From: CAMBDR01 sp046597185
GTDB lineage: Bacteria; Pseudomonadota; Gammaproteobacteria; Burkholderiales; Burkholderiaceae_D
Length of the DNA stretch: 12,057 nucleotides
Direction: 5' to 3'
Assembly: GCA_046597185.1 (NCBI GenBank)
Contig: JBKJLF010000897.1
Coordinates: 1-12,057, forward strand
Below, piece by piece: positions 8,701 to 12,057 of this stretch (the stretch's first letter is position 1; every line of letters begins with the position of its first letter). The position numbers and the translations under genes are program-made. The notes under the pieces were generated by a model. The model searched no databases. It was given only the letters and a program-made list of their open reading frames with translations, and had not been told where the DNA came from.

Positions 8701-11700
8701 CCGCGTGTTCAAAGTGCCCATCGCTGGCGCTATCAAACTCGGTTGTGCTGGTGCCGCCTTGCGCATCGGTGCCGAGCAAGGTCATTTTTCCACTCAATGG
8801 CGCTTGGCCTGTTAAAGCAAATGTCGCGCTACTGCTTGGGGTGTAGGGTTGCAACAGTCGTGGCAGATAGATTAACGCGCTAGCTGGCGCACTTGCCAGC
8901 CCCTGGTTGCCCGTGCTATCGATGGCACTGACGCGATACACATAACGGCCATCGGCCAAGCCAACGTCAAGGAAACCTGCTGCCTGTGCCAAGGTGGCCG
9001 ACAAGGTTTGTACTTGGCCGCTGGCATCGACACGTTCTAAGCTATAACTTGCAATATCGGCCTCGGTGCTAGGCTGCCAAGTTAAGGTCACGTCGTTGCC
9101 CTTCACTTTCGCTTTTAAAGCGAGCACCAAGTCAGGTGCTTGCTGATCAACATAGCTAACGGTGATTGGCGTGGGTGCAGGATCGACATGGCTCGTTTGA
9201 TCCGTGGCGATGGCTTGCAACTGATACACGCCAAACGGCAGTGCAGCATTGTCCCAGTTGACTGCATAAGGCAAGCGATCGAGTGCAGCACCAAGGTTAA
9301 CCCAGTTGCTTGCCCCTTGTGCTTTATATTGAAATTGCACCGTTGCAATATCGGTATCGGGCGAATTTGCCAAGATATAGGTGTTACGTCCAATTTTGCT
9401 GTGATCGAGTGGTTTCACAATGGTGGCATGCGGTGGCCGGGTATCGATATCGACTACTGCCGTGTTGGATGGCTCACTCAAATTTTCGGCGCGATCCATC
9501 GCTTGCACCACATAGCGATGCCGACCATCGGCGACATTCAAGTCAATATAGTTGGTGGGTACGATCAAATACGGTTTCAGGCTGCCCACCACTGGCCCTT
9601 GGGCGTTGGCAATGCGCTCGTCGCGGGACAGGATGTAGCCGATCACATCGGGCGAAGTACTGGCGCTCCAGCTTAAGTTGACCGTGGATTGATTCGGCGT
9701 TGCCGTCAATTGCAACGGTGCGTTGGGCGGCGTGTTATCGACGCTAATCGTAACGCTATCGCTAGCGCTGCCGCCAAACAAATCTTCCGCTTCGAGTTTC
9801 AGTGTGTGTAGCGAGTTTTCCGGTAGTCCAAAGCTATTCCAATTACCCAGCACATCGCCTTGGACAGGTACAGGCGAACGGCGTAGCAATTGCCAATCGG
9901 TCGGGGTGGCACCCGCACCAATGTATAGGCGATATTCTTTAAATTCACTCTTATTGCTGATGGTGGCATTACCCTTGACTTCAATCACACCGCTCACTAC
10001 TGCCCCATTACTGGGCCGACTAATTTGAGCGCTTGGCGTAGTAAGCGACACGGTGAGGGCGGCTTCGTTAGAGGCTGCACTTTCCCAACCTGCTTTGTCC
10101 AGGGCCTTGACTTGGTAGACGTAATTACCACTCGCCAAACCGGTATCGAGGAAACTGGTTTCAAGCAGTGGCACCGTATTTAGCCGCACCCCATTGCGAT
10201 ACAGTGCATAACCAACCAAATCGGTTTCGTTATTGCTGTTCCAATTCAAACGCCCATTTTGCCGACCTTCTAGCTTGGCCGTTAAGCCTATCGGGGTAGT
10301 GGGCGGACTAGTATCGATCACCAATTCGCTCAACGCCTCAGAACTATTGCCGGCCTTGTCTAGCACCGTTAGCCGCAGGGTTTGCAGGCCATCGGGCGGG
10401 AGTGTTTGCAACTTCAGCAGCACACCATTGTTGACCGCGACACTACCACTACCCAAGGGCGACCAGCGGTTGGCCGTGGCTTTGTTACCGGGTGCAATAT
10501 CGAGCTTGTATTCTTTAAAATTGAGATCGCTAGCCGTACCGATGATATCTAACGCTTGCCGCACATAACTGCCATTGGTGGGCGTGACAATGATGGCGAT
10601 GGGCGGCGTATTATCCACCACCACTGCAACTTGCGCTTCACCTGTTTGGGCCGCCAAATCTTCTGCCATTAGCCACAGCGTATAGGCACCATCTGGCACT
10701 TGCGAGATATCCCATGCTTTTAATATGGCGGGTAAGGGCAAGCTATTGCCGCTGGCTAGTTCGGCAAACGCAGGCGTGACCGGCCCTTGTCCATAGCGCA
10801 ACTTGTAGTTAAGCAGATTTTTTTCTTCTATTGCCCCGACGATATTCACCCAACCTTTTTTTGCCGACAGATAACTACCCGCCAGTGGCGTCATCAACGT
10901 CACTTTGGGCGGCGTGTTGTCTACTTCAAAAATTTTAGTAAATTCAGTCGCATTGCCCGCTTTGTCTTGCGCTTGCAGTTTGACGCCGTATTTACCGTCC
11001 GGCAAACCTTCTAAGTTGGTAATGGTTGCCGCTGTTTGTTCTTGTGTTCCTTCGAGCAATAACGGCCACTGGCGGGTGCCAGGGTCATTCGTAAAGTAAG
11101 CTTTAAAGCCAAGCAAATGCGCATCACTGGTTTTTAGGCTAACGGCACCATGGGCAGTAACAAAATCCTTCTTCGGATAATTGAGTTGCAATAGCGGTGG
11201 CGTATTATCGATCACCACACTTGCTACCGCTTCTTGCCGATATGCAGCGGACCCTGACGCGGTGGCAGTCAATTTCACCACGAGTGGGCCATCTGCCTCA
11301 ATTTGGGCGAGATTGTTTTTTCCGTCCCACGGCTTGGTTCCCGCGCCTGCGGCAACGGTTTCATCACGCATCAGCGTTTGTACCAGGGGGCCATCAGCGC
11401 TGCCCCGGAAAACCTCTAGCGTCACTTTGGCGCTGCTTAACAAGTTATAGCGAATGGTGGTGTTATCACGCTGACCGTCACCATTGGGCGAAAACAGATC
11501 GGGGCTCGCTTCAAGCTGAACAATCAGGTTGGGGCGCGCCACCACTTGTAGCGGCAATAGTTTCTCCGTTTTGTTGCCAGCCAAATCTTGTGCCAGCACG
11601 CGTAAAGTCACTGGCCCAAACAAGCCCAGCGTATTCCAATCGACCAAGGTTTGACTGGTTTCACCTGCTGGCGTGGCACTGTCGCCACTAGCCAGTGTTA

Positions 11701-12057
11701 CCCACGCATCGGGGTTGCCTGGGATTTGATATTGCACCACAAATGATTGGAAATGCACATCTCTAACTGCGCCCACCACGGGTACGATTAAGCCCACTTG
11801 CGCATTGAGTATGGGCGCACTGATGCTCACATCCGGCGCTGTCGCATCGAGTTCTAGCGCGTGCTCCTGCACCAGCGTATTGCCGCAACCATCGGTATAG
11901 GTGACGCGCAATACATACCAACCATCGGCCAAATTAGCGTCGCCATCGGCTTTGCCATCCCATTCAAAATGCGCCTCGCCGGGCTCTAGCACTTGGTTGG
12001 CGGCCAAGGTGCGCAGCACATCGCCAGTTGCCACGGCTTTACCGTCACCAGTTGCTT
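2774..12057 (-). CDS. Giant multidomain Ig/FN3/CARDB protein with nested beta-propeller and discoidin-like domain (5' partial)
   Basis: One uninterrupted frame of about 3,090 codons ends at a TGA (2776-2774) and stays open through the right edge, so the N-terminus and any signal peptide are outside the window. A GTG at 12034 lies inside coding sequence (upstream codons read A-T-G-D-G-K-A) and should not be taken as the start. Linkers of the type V-x-D-N-T-P-P recur about ten times and mark Ig-like module borders. FN3, CARDB (VLESDETNN, VLESNESNN), FlgD-like (FSPNGDGQRD), PD40 propeller (WSPDG) and discoidin-like segments are readable. Only six cysteines were seen by eye. There is no LPXTG or PEP-CTERM tail; the end is helical (ERRMVAD). 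The composition fits an extracellular scaffold or adhesin-like protein. Family knowledge gives no specific ligand, so the function is unknown. Coding status is very certain; the role is inferred. Confidence 0.96.
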   Translation of the reverse strand, partial: ATGDGKAVATGDVLRTLAANQVLEPGEAHFEWDGKADGDANLADGWYVLRVTYTDGCGNTLVQEHALELDATAPDVSISAPILNAQVGLIVPVVGAVRDVHFQSFVVQYQIPGNPDAWVTLASGDSATPAGETSQTLVDWNTLGLFGPVTLRVLAQDLAGNKTEKLLPLQVVARPNLIVQLEASPDLFSPNGDGQRDNTTIRYNLLSSAKVTLEVFRGSADGPLVQTLMRDETVAAGAGTKPWDGKNNLAQIEADGPLVVKLTATASGSAAYRQEAVASVVIDNTPPLLQLNYPKKDFVTAHGAVSLKTSDAHLLGFKAYFTNDPGTRQWPLLLEGTQEQTAATITNLEGLPDGKYGVKLQAQDKAGNATEFTKIFEVDNTPPKVTLMTPLAGSYLSAKKGWVNIVGAIEEKNLLNYKLRYGQGPVTPAFAELASGNSLPLPAILKAWDISQVPDGAYTLWLMAEDLAAQTGEAQVAVVVDNTPPIAIIVTPTNGSYVRQALDIIGTASDLNFKEYKLDIAPGNKATANRWSPLGSGSVAVNNGVLLKLQTLPPDGLQTLRLTVLDKAGNSSEALSELVIDTSPPTTPIGLTAKLEGRQNGRLNWNSNNETDLVGYALYRNGVRLNTVPLLETSFLDTGLASGNYVYQVKALDKAGWESAASNEAALTVSLTTPSAQISRPSNGAVVSGVIEVKGNATISNKSEFKEYRLYIGAGATPTDWQLLRRSPVPVQGDVLGNWNSFGLPENSLHTLKLEAEDLFGGSASDSVTISVDNTPPNAPLQLTATPNQSTVNLSWSASTSPDVIGYILSRDERIANAQGPVVGSLKPYLIVPTNYIDLNVADGRHRYVVQAMDRAENLSEPSNTAVVDIDTRPPHATIVKPLDHSKIGRNTYILANSPDTDIATVQFQYKAQGASNWVNLGAALDRLPYAVNWDNAALPFGVYQLQAIATDQTSHVDPAPTPITVSYVDQQAPDLVLALKAKVKGNDVTLTWQPSTEADIASYSLERVDASGQVQTLSATLAQAAGFLDVGLADGRYVYRVSAIDSTGNQGLASAPASALIYLPRLLQPYTPSSSATFALTGQAPLSGKMTLLGTDAQGGTSTTEFDSASDGHFEHADLALTLGDNRYSLIQTDVDGNQSRAALFHVRRANPPGAPSGLQAVTQARDVRLTWVANNEADILGYRVLRNGASDELLATGASASASSVASGNGFPYSGAELVLDGDFTTGWTPSQSQAQLSTMQWLQLRYPTPQTLSRFSINWGRTGVVQDYDFDAWDGEVWVTLAQVRANQASTVEVRLPQPYRSDRVRLRIVDAHSVVPKLLELGLFALPYQAETSLTLHDLAGVQQFAVMAENKYGMFSPATPLEYDTGRLAQPDLTVPQNSVVVTPAPISAGQASQLHAVVKNLGTGAASDFEVRFDVTDGHGALRTLARQNVNGLAIGSSRELVVDWTPTEAGDYTVNVIADAAGSVLESDETNNSASRVISVQAAPIPLAPIIVWPTVSGRPLVVNDPLTDIVGYAQAGLGITLLHDDAVVEQGVVAANVQSNTIALKNGWIDFDLSADGRSLLSVGPGLTITDVGSGNETTVPNAEQVRAARWSRDGKMIAFSRRDANTGFRSLYVYNNSAGSTQKVGEIRLGLDAMEWSPDGNTIAVIGSDGNSHRGLWLVNLTGGDARLLESGEFDESAGYTGYLAWSPDGQYLGAVQQYNYQRSSYVEVLRVSNGELIYSDPDDSRSYLRPSWSQDSTRLIYDFDDGSGTYRIEELTLGTDTRHTLSTGYTDPPSPSWLGLDDRWVNYENNSLVWRTHDGTLIQSLASGNIDRIKTTPSGYVVYQSNTHQLTRVSPPGTFRFAQQRLHVGRNQFAAWATNAVQQRSPNSAPIEVSLIAPVQPDLAASQADIVLLPSAPLVGETARMTLSIRNIGTSVARNFDVGVTARDPQGQITTLNSSTIASLAGGESTTVTLDWSPSVAGQYVIALALDASAVVLESNESNNVGVRTIEVATRALPTLAVSLDAQHYAANAPLHGTIRINNAGPQFSGSVALRIEDQDGYLVEALPAVTVLDLKYGESRDYPANWNTGTVLAGDYRLTAQLRDSKGDVVQNAHAGFTIDPARQVRATLLADRPQYKNGQDVSLAGTAELISANASLTDAVALIQIVNGNGETVFESSQALDTLLPGALARVSALWHLANRAPGAYLVTLRVNLGAQTLAQADTSFEVVIDNVAQLSGSLRLSGATLANGDRLSASYSLQNTGNVEMIALPVMVNIIDPDNQAVIASVRSSADLPVGGKADAQAAFDLNNWPLKPLQAVLSVELLGKTVILQRATLRVIDRAPPVVKFISPSPMALLGGAETAVVVKAIDLESRVTSVEAMIDGAAWKPMTLQSLANGLYNVKLLGLADGVHTVLARATDAFNNTSEPVTLDFVIDNTPPGIKVSGVVNNGNYSAPVTPVISITDAHRIVSSSILLDGVPFVSKQSVSQSGPHQLVIKASDEVGNNSALTLNFTLTPVVLNVSGGVGVASNEMAVGAEQVFYQKVFNASNAAMQAMKVKLTVTDAASNLVVYQNTDTIDDLAIEALWESERRWKVIGPAGSRYVVSLEVSVGDQSAVLEGVQFSAVAANPKLDISFAAATPQRLLVLAQCKRKVAANLGRCGIQALEFDDPAQLAQCDSERAAAVGRMLTSFGVANRVVSNETDFARELKRGGYSGYWLSGGGTKLQQPLQSELKVGLRLGETLLADGLHDVRDTDKALSELLNIQYRGQFAAGKTPIMTTLGDLYPAGNFDVLGDVLAVDVLSGGRAQAQFQDTGYTLDADKDSDCGKPLQVVTPPVTTVLACYADASAAAKPSGIASSLYGAGRTLFFAFDWVNTVTAQSSNPRWSEVGRNSFNWLQAAAADADLPLIAGDIVTRKAHLRNPGADTVLIVSAALPVGFTALASDPAAQIQTLPGGSIATWQLPLASGAERDLNLRLKLPGAAGNYDLLYSVKIVSDGKESLYSTDKIPVQVAGLASMLLDAKNAIGDLTLNGDNMANQADALRWIERAERSSAVGSNAQALRELIMAQSRLDRISGVDLSGAQRAVARLVRTLERRMVAD
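2777..3394 (-). other. C-terminal beta-rich module and helical tail
   Basis: Residues encoded at about 3040-3394 form a beta-rich module (A-H-L-R-N-P-G-A-D-T-V, L-P-V-G-F-T-A, G-A-E-R-D-L-N-L-R-L) similar in style to DUF11-type repeats. The last roughly 85 residues (2777-3040) are predicted helical: L-L-D-A-K-N-A-I, A-L-R-W-I-E-R-A, A-L-R-E-L-I-M-A-Q-S-R-L and A-R-L-V-R-T-L-E-R-R-M. They resemble the short FIMAH-type helical bundles found at the end of some secreted Ig-rich proteins. No sorting signal or membrane segment is visible at the C-terminus. Confidence 0.5.
3395..4204 (-). other. Class I amidotransferase-like (flavodoxin-like) domain without a nucleophile cysteine
   Basis: This segment begins with a hydrophobic strand RLLVLAQC, continues through L-T-S-F-G-V-A-N-R-V-V and G-Y-S-G-Y-W-L-S-G-G, and reaches LGETLLADGLHDVRD (about 3818-3865) where class I amidotransferases place the G-x-C-x-G nucleophile elbow. 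No Cys or Ser is present at that elbow, so catalysis is unlikely. Five of the six visible cysteines of the giant protein lie in this domain (AQCKRK, GRCG, AQCDSE, DSDCG, LACYAD). An acidic run D-A-D-K-D-S-D precedes one of them. The fold assignment is by pattern and moderately sure. Confidence 0.55.
4205..6045 (-). other. Macroglobulin-like and Ig-like beta-sandwich stretch
   Basis: Three modules (about 5060-6045) resemble macroglobulin/MG-type sandwiches: Y-A-A-N-A-P-L-H-G-T-I, Y-K-N-G-Q-D-V-S-L-A-G, and L-A-N-G-D-R-L-S-A-S-Y-S-L-Q-N-T-G-N-V. Two Ig-like modules follow (about 4540-5060), joined by FVIDNTPP, and then a less familiar beta-rich module (about 4205-4540). There are no cysteines and no catalytic motif. 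Assignment of individual modules is by sequence pattern only and less sure than for the CARDB and FN3 domains. Confidence 0.55.
6046..6395 (-). other. CARDB domain 2
   Basis: It mirrors CARDB domain 1: it opens Q-P-D-L-A-A, has L-S-I-R-N-I-G-T-S-V-A and WSPSVAGQYVIALALD, and closes with VLESNESNN. Together the two CARDB domains bracket the Ig-like domain holding the propeller. Confidence 0.85.
6518..7420 (-). other. TolB/PD40-type beta-propeller inserted within an Ig-like domain
   Basis: About 300 residues contain six regularly spaced blade motifs: DFDLSADGRSLLSV, RWSRDGKMIAFS, EWSPDGNTIAV, AWSPDGQYLGAV, SWSQDSTRLIY and SWLGLDDRWVNY. A last strand, GYVVYQSN, may close a six- or seven-bladed ring. 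The Ig-like frame around it breaks after GVVAANV and resumes at GTFRFAQQRLHVGRN. The propeller is therefore spliced into a loop of a beta-sandwich whose two halves lie at about 7421-7573 and 6400-6517. A hand count gives about 50% G+C here. PD40 propellers usually bind proteins or peptides; the partner is unknown. Confidence 0.82.
7592..7935 (-). other. CARDB domain 1
   Basis: The segment starts Q-P-D-L-T-V and contains A-V-V-K-N-L-G-T-G-A-A, a WTPTEAGDYTVNVIAD strand pair and the closing VLESDETNN, which are the marks of the CARDB (cell-adhesion-related, bacterial) Ig-like family. It lies directly N-terminal to the Ig-like domain that carries the propeller. Confidence 0.85.
7945..10605 (-). 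other. Four alternating Ig-like/FN3 pairs (superrepeat)
   Basis: FN3 modules begin near 10300, 9725, 9145 and 8600, each preceded by an Ig-like module, so the two-domain unit repeats at about 575, 580 and 545 bp. All four FN3 modules share W-x5-D-hydrophobic-x-x-Y and a hydrophobic or Arg tail: LNWNSNNETDLVGYALYRNG, LSWSASTSPDVIGYILSRDE, LTWQPSTEADIASYSLERVD and LTWVANNEADILGYRVLRNG. Their later strands are also alike (GLASGNYVYQV, NVADGRHRYVV, GLADGRYVYRV). The fourth FN3 is split by a discoidin-like domain. The pattern suggests tandem duplication of an Ig-FN3 pair. Confidence 0.78.
8072..8458 (-). other. F5/8 type C (discoidin)-like domain inserted in the fourth FN3 module
   Basis: About 129 residues show the discoidin-like order: A-S-S-V-A-S, then LVLDGDFTTGW, W-L-Q-L-R-Y, L-S-R-F-S-I-N-W, Y-D-F-D-A-W-D-G-E-V-W, R-V-R-L-R-I and L-L-E-L-G-L-F. 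Members of this fold usually bind sugars or lipids at one end of a beta-sandwich. The FN3 sequence stops after L-R-N-G-A-S-D-E-L-L-A-T-G just before the insert and resumes with TSLTLHDLAGVQQFAVMAE after it. The insertion therefore lies between two FN3 strands and is not between modules. Ligand unknown. Confidence 0.72.
10605..12057 (-). other. N-terminal visible part of the giant protein: FlgD-type and Ig-like modules
   Basis: In protein order this holds a partial FlgD Ig-like module (EWDGKADGDANLADGWYVL, about 11845-12057), an Ig-like module (about 11540-11845), and a FlgD Ig-like module with the FSPNGDGQRD motif and a later WDG (about 11203-11540). Two more Ig-like modules end in VDNTPP (about 10915-11203 and 10605-10915). 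FlgD Ig-like modules normally begin SPNGDG and end with an aromatic strand such as Y-x-x-x-x-A. They are common in secreted multidomain proteins and carry no catalytic role. One of the six visible cysteines is here, in DGCGNT. Confidence 0.75.

Noticed and set aside
9140..9676. Plus-strand open frame of 178 codons
   Set aside because: It is antisense to the Ig/FN3 superrepeat. Its Cys-, His- and Ile-rich translation is typical of a reverse-frame shadow, and the minus-strand frame is clearly the coding one.

Overview
The window is almost fully occupied by two long reading frames on the minus strand, transcribed from right to left. Neither is complete here. The upstream gene (2774-12057) runs off the right edge at its 5' end. 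The downstream gene (1-2640) runs off the left edge at its 3' end. They are separated by about 130 bp (77 bp if the longer start is used), so they may be co-transcribed. No RNA genes, insertion sequences, CRISPR arrays or plus-strand genes are supported.

The upstream gene encodes an uninterrupted stretch of about 3,090 residues that is almost entirely small beta-sandwich modules, with very few cysteines. In protein order they are: FlgD-type and Ig-like modules (about 10605-12057); four alternating Ig-like/FN3 pairs (about 7945-10605), the last FN3 carrying an inserted F5/8 type C (discoidin-like) domain; a CARDB domain; an Ig-like domain carrying an inserted TolB/PD40-type beta-propeller; a second CARDB domain; macroglobulin-like and further Ig-like modules; a class I amidotransferase-like (flavodoxin-like) domain holding five of the six visible cysteines; a beta-rich module; and a helical C-terminus. 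This looks like a giant secreted or surface-attached protein. The visible part has no enzymatic domain I can call active.

The downstream gene encodes a predicted lipoprotein or secreted protein. It has a helical N-terminal region, a low-complexity linker built from 15-bp repeats, and a transglutaminase-like core. The catalytic His and Asp positions are recognisable, but Asp stands where the nucleophilic Cys should be. From memory, this kind of core (GND.DQASLL...LLRA.G) is found at the front of large RHS/YD-repeat proteins. I therefore infer, without seeing it, that an RHS-type segment lies beyond the left edge.

The organism is probably a Gram-negative bacterium, possibly proteobacterial: intermediate G+C, a lipobox-type signal peptide, and very long CARDB/Ig/RHS-associated proteins. 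The sequence does not allow a species call. The likely theme is a large extracellular assembly: a scaffold or adhesin-like giant protein followed by a transglutaminase-fold (probably RHS-linked) partner. Between the genes lies a short array of 11-bp repeats whose A-tracts are in helical phase.
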